Shown: positions 41,609 through 51,403 of the stretch, piece after piece
Layout: every line of letters starts with the position of its first letter
Numbering within the stretch: the stretch's first letter is position 1
Origin: Rhynchopus sp. YZ270_cl-10
Taxonomy: Eukaryota > Euglenozoa > Diplonemea > Diplonemida > Diplonemidae
Direction of reading: 5' to 3'
Assembly: GCA_964035575.1 (NCBI GenBank)
Contig: OZ037835.1
Location: 496,001 to 560,000, forward strand
Length of the DNA: 64,000 bases
Position numbers and translations under genes: made by a program
Notes under the pieces: model-generated
Seen by the model: the letters and a program-made list of their open reading frames with translations, nothing else
Told to the model about the DNA's origin: nothing
Databases searched by the model: none

Positions 41609-42466
41609 TCATTGACGAAAGTTCTCCGCGATTGCAGAGAAGTCTTCGTCTTGGCGAGCAGACTTCGCGTACTCCGCCTCAGCTGCGGCAGCGACGGGCA
41701 TGAGCGACGAAACATCCTCACTGAGACCAAGCGCAAACCTCATATCCTTGTGCGCATGCTTCAGCGGGAACGCAGGCGGGTAGCTCTGTGCCGCGATGTT
41801 CTTCGTCTTCATCGTAAACATCGGGCACGCCATCGCGCCTTCGCCAATAACCTCCATCAGGTCGGTTGCCGCAAACCCGCACTTCTCGATGACACCGACA
41901 CCCTCTGCCGCCGCAGCCATCATGGTCCCCATTGTCGCATTCACAACCAACTTCATCTTGGTCCCCTTCCCTGCCTCCTCCCCATAGTATTTGGTGCTCT
42001 TCCCCATCAGTTTGAAGTGCGGCTCGCATTGCACCTTCAGAGATGCATCTCCGGAGGCGAGGAAGATAAGGGTTCCATCTTCAGCAGGCTTCTTCGATCC
42101 AGAGACAGGAGCTTCGAGGAAACGGCCCCCGGCGGAGGTGATGGCGGCGTGCGAAAGACGCATCGTCTCTGGGGTGAGCGTCGCGCAGTCGACAATCGCC
42201 TTGCCAGAGGAGACCCCCTGGAGCGCCAAGGGTGAAACAGCTTCATGAGCCTCGAGGTTCGACAGCATCGAGTACGTGACATCCGCAGCACGCACGACGT
42301 CAGCAGGAGTCTCCGCCACCGTCACCAACTCTCCGTACGCAGCCTTCAGCTGCGCGCTCTTCTCCACAGAGCGGTTCCATACGGTAAGCGCAACGCCACC
42401 CTTGAGCAGGTTCTCGGCCATGGGGTAACCCATGATGCCGAGGCCGATGAACCCGTAGGAAGGCAT
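41609..42466 (-). CDS. 3-hydroxyisobutyrate dehydrogenase-family reductase (glyoxylate/succinic semialdehyde type)
   Basis: 285 residues; an NAD(P)-dependent beta-hydroxyacid dehydrogenase reducing small aldehydes or oxidising hydroxyacids. The Rossmann motif is GLGIMG (8-13) in YGFIGLGIMGYPMAENLL. The substrate-binding block is EAPVSGSKKPAEDGTL (118-133), and the catalytic Lys is K172 in KGTKMKLVVNATMG. All hallmark residues are present and length is typical (~290). The SGSKKPAEDG variant and the overall pattern are closer to plant-type glyoxylate/succinic semialdehyde reductases (GLYR) than to valine-pathway HIBADH, but the substrate cannot be fixed by reading. There is no obvious targeting peptide if translation starts at MPSYGFIG (42,466). 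The longer frame upstream (to 42,622) is leader. It is the only clear metabolic enzyme in this part of the cluster. Confidence 0.93.
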   Translation of the reverse strand: MPSYGFIGLGIMGYPMAENLLKGGVALTVWNRSVEKSAQLKAAYGELVTVAETPADVVRAADVTYSMLSNLEAHEAVSPLALQGVSSGKAIVDCATLTPETMRLSHAAITSAGGRFLEAPVSGSKKPAEDGTLIFLASGDASLKVQCEPHFKLMGKSTKYYGEEAGKGTKMKLVVNATMGTMMAAAAEGVGVIEKCGFAATDLMEVIGEGAMACPMFTMKTKNIAAQSYPPAFPLKHAHKDMRFALGLSEDVSSLMPVAAAAEAEYAKSARQDEDFSAIAENFRQ

Positions 42467-44067
42467 TGTGAAGGTGGGGTGTGTTGTCTGGGGGTGGCGG
42501 AGGGGAGGAGATGTAAGGTATAGTGGTAACTTGATTATTTCCTTTTCAAAAAAAAAACTGTAGTGATGCAGGCACCTCCGACTGACCCACGTACGATACC
42601 AGACATCCGTACGAAAGCACAAATACCCCGTGGTCTGTAACAGTAGATGTAAGAAGGAAACCTAATGACGTACTGTAAGTAATCGGTGCACAACAGCTCG
42701 TCAGACGGCGGCCCATCTGCCGCTGTAGAGTTGTGACATAGCTTACAGGTACTCCCGTTCGCTTCAACCCTACTCCTAGTGAACGATAGTTGAGACAGCA
42801 GAGCAGAAACCCAAAAAAAAAAACACAAATGAAAAGATATTGTGTACGAAAAATGAAATCCCCCCCCTCTTTCGTTGTTTGTTGTTTGTTGATCGCATCC
42901 ATCCTTTTTTTCAAACCCCAAAAGTCCCGCAAAAACCCCGAAAACCCCACGTCCTGAAGTACGGTGGAGAGGTGGAGCACAAAAAGGGGGGGAAGGGGAA
43001 AACAGTAAGACTCATGGCAACCGACGAGCTCGTATTTCATTTCCAGACGTATTGCATACCAGTGCTATTTCTAAATATGGGGTCGGGGGGTCCAAAATCC
43101 AATCCGGGACACAATTTTTTTGGCAGATTTATTTTGTGCCAAAAACATCCTTATTTGCATTTTTGGGATTCACCCGTGCAGTGGTGGGGTCAATCTCGAA
43201 AATTGGAGAATTTTTTGACCACTTAAATTTTTTGAAAATATGAGCCCGGTTGCTTATACGTGGGGCCCATTTTCGGCCAAAAAATGCTGCTCAAAAAAAA
43301 ATTTCCCCTGAAACTTTTTCAGCCCCAAAACATACTGCGATTGGCATTTCCGGAATCTGTCCGCACTGTGGTGGGGTCAATTTGCAGAAATGGCCAAGTT
43401 CTTGGTTTTGGTCAAAATGATTGTAAGGTAAAGGGGCCAAGGTAAATCCCACAACCCAGATTTTCTCTCCCAGATGCTGAAACCATGAAAATGCGCGAAA
43501 ACACCGGCATTTGCATTTCCGGAATCCGTCCGTTCTGTGGTGGGGTCAATTTGCAGAATTGGGCAAGTTCTTGGTTTTTGTTAAAATGAGTACGGTGCCA
43601 GTGTGATGTTAGTGTAGAGAACAAGTTTTCTAAGAAACCCCATCATAGCACCTCCGGCATGCGGCCTGGTGCGCCCTCTCTGTTTTTTCAGAAAATATCA
43701 AAAACCCCGTGTCTTGCACAATCTGGAAGAAAACTTTCCAACACAAAAAAAATCGGCAACTTTCTTCAAGTAGAAAGCCCATCACCCCTCTCTTGGTAAG
43801 TACTGTAGTACGTGCAATTTTTTTGGCAGCCCTGTATATAAGCCCCGTGCAAATTTTTTGGCAACTTTCATTTTCCAAAAATCAGGGACAGGGACAGGTT
43901 TTTAGAAATAGCCCTGTTGCATACTCGTACAAAAAAAAAAAAATTCTGCCGAGTGTTTTTTGTTAGTGGAGATATGTCGGTACAATGGCGCACTATGCGA
44001 ACACACCCACCTTTTCTAACTGCGGAGTCTTGCTGTCTGGAGGCGCTGCTCTGGGGATTCGTTTCTG
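42467..44067. other. Intergenic with three ~180-bp degenerate tandem units
   Basis: 42,560-42,600 recurs upstream of the CNBD gene (6,948). 42,948-43,052 recurs at 4,994. Three related units (gtggtggggtcaatttgcag core) lie at ~43,182, ~43,368 and ~43,538, the first matching 31,879-31,950. No gene supported. Confidence 0.5.
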
Positions 44068-45051
44068 CTACCTTTCGAGCGGTACGTCAACCACAAGGTC
44101 CTTCAGCTTGCATTCGCGTACTCGACTGGACACAGCACTGCTGCAGCCGGCAAGGTGGATGCTCCTCAACGACGTGAGGCGGTTAGCAGGAAGCGCGTCT
44201 AAGTGCGTAACTCTGCTGAGTGGCGACAGGTCTAGTTCTGTGAGGCTGCTGCAGAAGGCAAGAAAGCTCTTTTCTATTCTGGTCACGTTGTTGAGTGGCG
44301 ATAAGTCGAGTTCTGTGAGGCTGCTGCAGGCGAGGAGGAATTCTGAACCTATTTGTGTAACGCCAGGGGTCAAGTTCAGTGCTGTGAGGCTGCTGCAGTG
44401 GCCAAGAAAGCCCCCGCCAATGTGTGTAACATTGCGGAGTGGTGATAAGTCTAACTCTGTGAGGCTTGTGCAGAAGACAAGAAAGTTACCCGCAATGCTG
44501 GTCACATTGGTGAGTGGTGATAAGTCCACTGCTGTGAGGGCATTGCAGTAGTACAGAAAGCCGTTACCAATGTGCGTGACACTGGTCAACCCAGACAGGT
44601 CGACGCTTGTCAACGCTGGGCAGTGCTGAAGAAAAAAACTCTCAATTTCCGTCACGCAGGACACAGCACTCAGATCAAGTGTTGTTAATGATGTCCCTCC
44701 TAATAACTGTTTCGGAATGACAGTCGCAACCTCCGCCTGCAGAAGTAAACACGCAACCTCAGGGTCCCTGACATTGCTCAGACGCTCTGCTGTGATGTCC
44801 GTCTCACCCAACGCATGAAGTGCTGCTATGGCTTGGTACTTCACCTTCATTTCCGTCAGGATGATTTTGTCTCCAGCACTCAGCTGCGTGATGTCGTCTC
44901 CTTCCTCCTTCCCTCCGAAGCCCATGTGGAAGCTGTCCTCAGCCAACCCCACTGCAGACGCCACCTTCTGCCGCATCGTCTCCGTTGTGTCATCCACACC
45001 CACGTCCATCACATATGAGTTGTCCGCGAAGTCCTTGATAACTACTTCCAT
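44068..45051 (-). CDS. Ubiquitin-like/LRR protein 3 (short)
   Basis: 327 residues; beta-grasp N terminus almost identical to the other two (one visible change, MDVGVDD), a linker with KVKYQAIAALHALG, then eight 25-residue LRR units. One unit (CSSLTALNLTPGVTQIGSEF) is shortened. The repeats are more diverged from each other than in paralogue 2, so the array is older or not recently homogenised. The start at 45,051 is after the conserved leader. The C terminus (SSRVREC...) corresponds to the basic tails of the paralogues. Same inferred role: soluble recognition or scaffold protein. Confidence 0.9.
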   Translation of the reverse strand: MEVVIKDFADNSYVMDVGVDDTTETMRQKVASAVGLAEDSFHMGFGGKEEGDDITQLSAGDKIILTEMKVKYQAIAALHALGETDITAERLSNVRDPEVACLLLQAEVATVIPKQLLGGTSLTTLDLSAVSCVTEIESFFLQHCPALTSVDLSGLTSVTHIGNGFLYYCNALTAVDLSPLTNVTSIAGNFLVFCTSLTELDLSPLRNVTHIGGGFLGHCSSLTALNLTPGVTQIGSEFLLACSSLTELDLSPLNNVTRIEKSFLAFCSSLTELDLSPLSRVTHLDALPANRLTSLRSIHLAGCSSAVSSRVRECKLKDLVVDVPLER

Positions 45052-46230
45052 TTTGTCTTCTATTCTTTGTGTTGCTCTGTTGTGTGGTGGGGTTGTGGGA
45101 GTTGGGGCAACAACGTACGGGCCACTCCTGTAGCTCAACTGAGTCACTCAGAAGAACACTCCCCTGTAGTATAAGCTAACACACACTCTCCATCGTTTTT
45201 CTTCTTCTTCTTCCATCTGAACACACGACGTTGAAGTAAATTACTTTACTTGTGGTTTTACATGTCATTTTTTTTTACTTGTGTTTAAGCTGTACGTTAA
45301 AGTTTTTACGTGTACCACAACTATTTTTACAAGTAAAATTACTTGAAGGGGCCATTCATGGGGAAGACCCTGAGGCATGCCACCCGAGCACTGCGTTCTC
45401 TGAAGTGTTTGTCGTCGAGAGGAAGCCTGGTACCCTAAGAAAGCGAGCATTTGGCACAGATGAACACCCTTCTTCTCTTTCCCTTACTCCCTTGGCCTGC
45501 AGGCACTGCACTCTAGATACCCTAAACGAACGCATCACAAATCGGTAGGATATAGGCAGCTTGCGAGATGTCGCTGACTGACACCCGATAGGTAATAATG
45601 TTCTATCCATCAGATGATAATGTGAGTAACCATCTGACAGAATTCACCCTTTTTTGTTGGTTTCGAACATTGAATGGAGGGACAGTACAAACAGTGTAGT
45701 CTAGCTTGCCCAAACTGCTAGTGCATCGGCACTACCTATTTAATTTTGAAAATTTTCTTGCTCTCTGTGGATTTTGAGGATAGACACAATGGAGACATGA
45801 GGGTGAAGGAGGAGGGAAGGGAAGGGAAGGTGGTAAAAAAGGCGGGGGGGAGGAAAATGTAACAAAATATCGATCAAAACGTCTCCAGACCCGTGAAGGT
45901 TGGTTCTCTTGGTTTTAATTTTGGATTCCATGAAATATGCTAAAAAGGAAATTTGAACACCGTACCCCAACTCTCTTCCTTTTTTCTATTCTGGGCCGAT
46001 ATGTGTGCGTTTCACCACAACCTCTCCCTTTTGTTTATTGTTTGCGGGGGTGGGGAAACAACAAAAAAAAAGGAAAAGTAGGAGCGCGGTTTCAATTTCC
46101 AAGAAAAGCATTTTCTGTATAATTGTGGAGAAAAATGAACGCATGAGAAAATGCTGCAAATGTGTATTCTTGTCCCAAAATGCGTGGAAAAGGGAATTTT
46201 TTTTCAAAAAAAATTCACAAAACAACAAAA
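45052..46230. other. Intergenic; leader plus repeats
   Basis: LRR leader to ~45,120. 45,200-45,340 has gtaaattactt motifs. 45,950-46,110 is the inverted left half of repeat C. No gene recognised. Confidence 0.4.
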
Positions 46231-46323
46231 TCTTAATGTACACGCTCAGTTGATTCTAAAAAGGGAGTGGGGGTAGAAAATCGCGAAATGGAAAAAAATG
46301 GGGGAGAAGATATGCCACAAAAT

Positions 46324-46500
46324 GCCATATCAGGCGTTCAGCCATAATCCATCCAGTGGTAGCATCACTGCACTGTCCGATCGGACAACCGTAGATACCA
46401 GGGACTAGAAATGGGAGTTCCTCTCGTACTACCCCATATTGCTGTCGACATACGCTGGCCCGAGGGGCTCTCTCTCCATCAGTAGGGTAAAACCAACCTG
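46324..46500 (-). rRNA. 28S rRNA 3'-end fragment
   Basis: On the minus strand it begins ggttttaccctactgatgga, passes the sarcin-ricin loop (agtacgagaggaac), then ggtatctacggttgtccgat and ggattatggctgaacgcct. This order matches the 3' region of nuclear large-subunit rRNA, and ggttgtccg resembles euglenozoan sequences. Only ~175 nt are present and the rest of the subunit is absent. A 17-bp copy of gtagataccagggacta from inside the fragment (46,391) also borders it at 46,500. It may be a dispersed rRNA pseudogene. Confidence 0.8.
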
Positions 46501-46539
46501 TAGATACCAGGGACTACAAAAGAACAAAAATAGATGAAA

Positions 46540-47180
46540 AATATGTCACCATGCAAATCAAAAAAAGAGTTTATAAGAGCCCCTCACTTTGCTTGGTCCT
46601 CTATAAACTACACACACACACACGTTAGAGGGTCGGCAGTGAACCGCCTCTCTCTTTCTTACACATACACAGTTTCGCAGCTATCTGCAGATAGGGCGTT
46701 GACACCCATTTTGGAGTGCTGAGCAATCAAAAAAAAGAAGCTGACCATCGGTAGTTGCTACTGTGGGACCAGGTGTTGTGAGGGGGGGGTTTAAATACAC
46801 AGAACATCTCTTGCCAGAGGCACCTGATTTTTGTCTGAAATAAATTGGTAGAGTTTTGGTGGTATTCAAACACCACAAAATTGCCAGTCAAAAATCAGGT
46901 GGGGCAGACACTAAAAAGGGTTCTCGTGTTTGAAATCCAGAAATGCACAGACTACAGTCACGCAAGGACGCAAAGGGATGGAAGAGGGTGCATCTACTAA
47001 GGACTGCATCGCAAACAAGTGAAGCATGTCGTTCCAATGTTCCAAAATGTCCTATGTGCTGCTTGTGTGCATTTCAACAATGGTCCATACCACAGCAACG
47101 AACAGCAACAAGGTTTGATGAAAAACAAACAAAAAGCAAACAAAGAACACAAATAACGAAGAACAGTTGGGTAAGATGAG
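46540..47180 (+). repeat. Flank module, copy 1
   Basis: Three blocks in order: ctataaactacacacacaca plus gttagagggtcggcagtgaa; a foldback (cacctgatttttg ... caaaaatcaggtg, 46,826-46,903); and a conserved segment with an open plus-strand frame (LQSRKDAKGWKRVHLLRTAS, 46,943-47,179). The same order recurs at 49,905-50,935 and 55,455-57,165, each time downstream of the 3' end of the next minus-strand gene. Confidence 0.75.
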
Positions 47181-47586
47181 GCAGGCCCTTCCTACGTGAA
47201 GTACATTAAGGGCAAACTAACTTGTTTTCTGCATGCGTGTCCCAGGGGTTATAGAAATTTAGAAAACCCCCAGGCAGGCGGGACACGCACTCAGAAAAAA
47301 AGTTACTCTGCCCTAAACCATACACAGAGAATGACGCTATCTATTCATGGAAACAGAAAACAGCCACAAAATAGGTCTACAAAAATAGAACCTATAAACG
47401 GCCAAACACTTTCATTGATAGACGTTTAACTACATCACCTAAACACTGCAGTTCTCACACATCTGCAGCAGGGAGCATGGAACATCGGCAAGAGGCTCTA
47501 AGTAACGGGGAGCGAGCATGAGGCAGGGAACCTCTTCACTGGGGGGGTAGCTGTGCATGGGGTCTTCCTTGTCGTTCCTGATTGCT
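47181..47586. other. Intergenic, 3' side of phosphatase 2
   Basis: No gene. Sequence is AC-rich and has no recognised repeat. Confidence 0.35.
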
Positions 47587-49689
47587 TCACTGTGCCTTAG
47601 GGAAGGGCCCGTGGTTGGGCTGCACAATCGTCCACTCGTCGAAGAGGCTTTGGTTCGAGTTGAGGAACTGTCTGAAGGTGAGGTGCGTGCGGTTTGTGGC
47701 AGAGATACGTCCGTAGCCGAACTCGGTTGTCTGCTTGCGTGTGGCGGGGATCGAGCCGCAGTCGGGGCCAGGGCAGCTTTCGTTGAACGTGTCGATGCCG
47801 GGGGGGCCACCATTGCCTGAAGTGATGTGCACAGTCACGTTCGGGCTATCGAAGTTCTTCTGAAGAGGCTCGGCGCACGACCTGCAGCTTGCGTTGCCAG
47901 GTGCCGCAGGGAAGAGAGACTCGTAGTAGTGCCAGTGCCCACCGGCGTACAGGTCGACGCCGTACTCCTGCAGAACAGGCTGGTAGTCGACCACCATGTC
48001 TGCCGTGCTCTTCTTGTACCCCTTCTCGTGCAGGCGCTTCAGGCCCTCGGGTGACTTGCCCCATGCAGTCGCTGCTGTCTTGTTTGCGTTCCCGTACAGC
48101 TCGGCCGCAGCAGACTCGTAGTAATCAGACTTACTGTTGCACCCAGTGCAGTACAAAGGGAAGTGCGAGAAGGCAACAACCCACGGCACAGCGTCACGGT
48201 TCTTGTTCGCCTTCGCCAGGTCGTCCTTGAGCCACGCCATCTGCGCATCAAGGCAGGTCTGCCCACATGCGTCCACACCGAAGTATGCGTTCATATCCAG
48301 TGCCACAAGGTGCACAAGGCCAAAGTCCACACTGAAGTATCTGCTGGTGTTCGACGGATGGCTTCCGTGCACACCTGCGCTGTGATGGTTCCCGGCAGAC
48401 AGCAGATAGCCCAGAGCAGACGTGGCTGTCGACGCACCCTTCAGCTCCTCTGCTGCTGGGAGGGAGGGCAGGGGACCCCACTTCTCCCACGTCTGGTCAA
48501 GGTAGCGGGACAGCTCCAGGCCGTCGTAGTACTCGTGGTTGCCCACGTTCGGCATCCACGGGCACTCGGCAAGCACAGGCTGGAAGCCGTTCATGTAGCC
48601 GTCACCACGACGCTCGTCTTCCTGTCCCTCGTTGTACGCATGGTCACCCATGTGCACAATGAGGGTCGCACTGTCGTCGCGGCAGTCCTGCTGCAGCCAC
48701 TCCATGTTGTTCCACTTGTAGATCCCCATGTCCCCGTAGATGTTCACGTGTGTTGCCTCCCCCGCAGCAGGGTGCGGTGCAGTGAAGGTGTGCACAGCGC
48801 TGTCTGTCGCACCTGCCGCACCACTGCGCACAGTGTACGAACACTTCTCTCGCAGCGTCAGGCCCGTCACCAGCACAAAGTGCATGTAGTACGTCCGGTC
48901 CTTCGCCGGGGTGATGTGGGTGTGCGTCACGCCTGTAAATGTCTTCCCGTTCAACTTCGCTGTGGGCGGGCCCGCAGGTGCCTCAGCCTCAAACGTCACA
49001 AACGCAAGCACAACAGACCCGTTCGCTGCAACCTGGATGTTGATCTGCTCCGGAACACCGAGGGCAGATGTGCAGTACCCCCACGTCTCCCCTGCGTGTG
49101 TGGGTGCGGGCGGCACAGGCTGTGCACCGTTGTGGTAAATCGTGTACGCAGTCTGTGCTGTGTCCATCTTGCACCACTCCGCAAAGTAGCACATCCCCTG
49201 TGCCGTGTTGAAGCTCACAAAGTCGCAGTTCGTCAGGTTGTACGCACACAGGTCCTGGCACTGCGACAGCGTCACCACCTGTTTGTAGTACAGCACGTTG
49301 TTCACAGCACCACTCGTCCCATACGCAAAGCCCTGCGGTGCTGTCTCCCCAAACTGCTTCTGCTCCACCTCACAGAGGCCATTGCCCAGCATGTCCCAGC
49401 TGGGCGGCACCACGTCCGAGGTGTTCTGCACCACCACTGCGCTGGGCTTGCAGTAGCACCACGCCCCTTGCACGTAGGTGTTCACAACCGCACCCGGCTG
49501 TGCACAGTGGTTCCCAGCCTCGGCAGGCACGACACCTGCCTTCCAGAGTGTGGTTGCGTGCTGAGCCCAGTTGTCGCAGCCGTGTGCACACGTTGCTGGT
49601 GCCACCTTCAAGTCTTCAATCACGTCAATCATGTTCCCTGCAGCTGTGCAGCACATCGCCAGCACCACTGCGTTAGCAAGGGTGCGCAT
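47587..49689 (-). CDS. Large purple acid phosphatase-like protein with apple/PAN-like domain
   Basis: 700 residues from MRTLANAVVLAMCCTAAGNM (signal peptide), so secreted or surface. Residues ~34-115 are Cys-rich. Residues ~135-185 (VVTLSQCQDLCAYNLTNCDF ... CYFAEWCKM) look like a PAN/apple module for binding carbohydrate or protein. A beta-sandwich region (~205-305) precedes the metallophosphoesterase domain with GDMG (319-322), GDHAYN (348-353), GNHEYY (383-388), SHFPLY (508-513) and GGHWHYYE (583-590). All metal-ligand positions are filled, so activity is likely. Multiple Asn-X-Ser/Thr sites are present. GC and codon bias are strong (GTG/CTG/AAC). The start is chosen at the signal-peptide Met; the 27-codon upstream extension is leader. 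Its leader (gtgaagagaacaatacaatg) is copied at 54,752. Confidence 0.93.
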   Translation of the reverse strand: MRTLANAVVLAMCCTAAGNMIDVIEDLKVAPATCAHGCDNWAQHATTLWKAGVVPAEAGNHCAQPGAVVNTYVQGAWCYCKPSAVVVQNTSDVVPPSWDMLGNGLCEVEQKQFGETAPQGFAYGTSGAVNNVLYYKQVVTLSQCQDLCAYNLTNCDFVSFNTAQGMCYFAEWCKMDTAQTAYTIYHNGAQPVPPAPTHAGETWGYCTSALGVPEQINIQVAANGSVVLAFVTFEAEAPAGPPTAKLNGKTFTGVTHTHITPAKDRTYYMHFVLVTGLTLREKCSYTVRSGAAGATDSAVHTFTAPHPAAGEATHVNIYGDMGIYKWNNMEWLQQDCRDDSATLIVHMGDHAYNEGQEDERRGDGYMNGFQPVLAECPWMPNVGNHEYYDGLELSRYLDQTWEKWGPLPSLPAAEELKGASTATSALGYLLSAGNHHSAGVHGSHPSNTSRYFSVDFGLVHLVALDMNAYFGVDACGQTCLDAQMAWLKDDLAKANKNRDAVPWVVAFSHFPLYCTGCNSKSDYYESAAAELYGNANKTAATAWGKSPEGLKRLHEKGYKKSTADMVVDYQPVLQEYGVDLYAGGHWHYYESLFPAAPGNASCRSCAEPLQKNFDSPNVTVHITSGNGGPPGIDTFNESCPGPDCGSIPATRKQTTEFGYGRISATNRTHLTFRQFLNSNQSLFDEWTIVQPNHGPFPKAQ

Positions 49690-49745
49690 CTTGCAGAAGC
49701 TTGTCTTGTTGTCCTGTGGTTCGTGGTTGAGGTGTGGTGTGGTGT

Positions 49746-50935
49746 GGTGGGTGTGAAGAGAACAATACAATGGAGCCTAGAGCAGGCAGGCCCGTGCTTC
49801 GTGGCTAGCATATAATCTGTGGAATAGAAAAAGACAAGGAGTAGGGGTACGGTGTTCCATTTCCTTTTAGAATCGCATGTAATCATATAAGAAAAGTAGA
49901 TAGAAATATGTCACTATAAAAATCAAAAGAGCTTTTTAGAAGAACTTCACGCTCTGAGCTTGGTCCTCTATAAAATACACACACACACGTTAGAGGGTCG
50001 GCAGTGAACCGCCTCTCTCTTTCTTACACAGTTTCACAGTTGTGTGCTTAAAATTTGACACCCATTTTGGAGTGCTGATCAAGCAAAAAAAAAGAAGCTG
50101 GCCATCGGTAGTTGCTACTGTGGGGGACCAGGTGTTGTGAGGGGGGGGGGGGGGTTTAAATACACAGAACATCTCTTGCCAGAGGCACCTGATTTTTGTC
50201 TGAAATCTTAACGTACACTCTCTGTTGATTCTAAAACGGGGGAGGGTAAAGAAGGCGTGAAAGGTAAATTGGGGAAGAGGTTGAAAAGTTGGAACGCTTC
50301 CTCACCCCAGATCACACTACAATACAAAGGTTTGGGTTTGAATAGGTGGGTTCTTCTGACGATTTTTATTTTGAAAAATAAATAAAACTCCTCTCGAAAT
50401 TGTTCAAGATTGAACTGAGAGAAAGAAGAAACCCCAAACCCTCCCAGACCAAACGGTCTAACCTGTTGTATTGACATAGTGTGGGGAGAATGAGGAGCAC
50501 AAGAATCGTCTTCGCGCATACTAAAAGATTTCCTACGATATGTCACAAGTGTCATGTCACCGAAAAAAAATTTGGTAGAGTTTTGGTGGTGTTCAAACAC
50601 TGCCTAATTAATTGCCAGTCAAAAATCAGGTGGGGCAGACACTAAAAAGGGTTCTCGTGTTTGAACCCCAGAAATGCACGGACTACAGTCACGCAAGGAC
50701 GCAAAGGGATGGAAGAGGGTGCATCTACTAAGGACTGCATCGCAAACAAGTGAAGCGCGTCGTTCCAATGTTCCAAAACGTCCTATGTGCTGCTTGTGTG
50801 CATTTCAACAATGGTCCATACCACAGCAACGAACGGCAACACGGTTTGATAAAAAACAAACAAAAATCAAACAAAGAACACAAATAACGAAGAACAGTTG
50901 GGTAAGACGAGGCCCAGCACTTCCTACGTGAAATG
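49746..50935 (+). repeat. Leader copy and flank module, copy 2
   Basis: gtgtgaagagaacaatacaa ... gcttcgtggctagcatata (49,746-49,815, copied at 54,746) is followed by tctgtggaatagaaaaagac ... gaacttcacgctctgagctt (copied at 55,367) and the same three blocks as module copy 1. The foldback of the middle block is split by a 365-bp insertion. Confidence 0.75.
50205..50569 (-). mobile_element. 365-bp insertion (repeat B containing) in flank module 2
   Basis: Module copies 1 and 3 read tctgaaa-ttggtagag without interruption. Copy 2 has 365 bp between tctgaaa and ttggtagag, starting with repeat B (tcttaacgtacactctctg) and ending in an A run. This gives a clean empty/filled comparison for repeat B as a mobile unit. 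Confidence 0.7.
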
Positions 50936-51403
50936 CAGTAAGGGCAAACTAACTTCCCAGGGGTTGCAGAAAAAAATGGAGGGAGGGGTGTTTTTAGTTG
51001 TTCGCGCAGCGTCCCTCAGGGTTCTTAGGGCCCTGGAGACAATGAAAATCACTTTGGTAGAAAAAGTTCGAGGATGTGAGCTTCATTTTTGAAAACTGAT
51101 AGGTCAACAAAAATGAGTCAATAGAAAAAGTGGTGAAACGCACACACCTCGACCTGTCGGTGAAATGTGGCTCTACTCCAACCCGCCCCGGATTAGAAAA
51201 ATGGAAGAAGGATGGGAGTAGGGAGCGGTGTTCAATTTCCTTTTAGCATTGCATGTAATCATAAAAGTGAAATTCCTGAAGTACAGATGGTGATGTGTGA
51301 GAAGGGAGGAGCACAAATGAGGGTGAAAATTAGAATCAACAGGGACGTAAAGGTTGTCGAATTTGTCATGCTACTAACTAGCATTGCCGGCTGACGCACC
51401 CGG

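Noticed and set aside
46640-46720. tRNA-like B box near ggtcggcagtgaaccgcc in the flank modules
   Set aside because: No acceptor stem, anticodon arm or A box can be placed around it.
48163-49815. 550-codon plus-strand frame opposite phosphatase 2
   Set aside because: It mirrors a GC-biased real gene on the other strand, lacks any recognisable domain and is rich in His/Arg/Val as expected for an antisense shadow.
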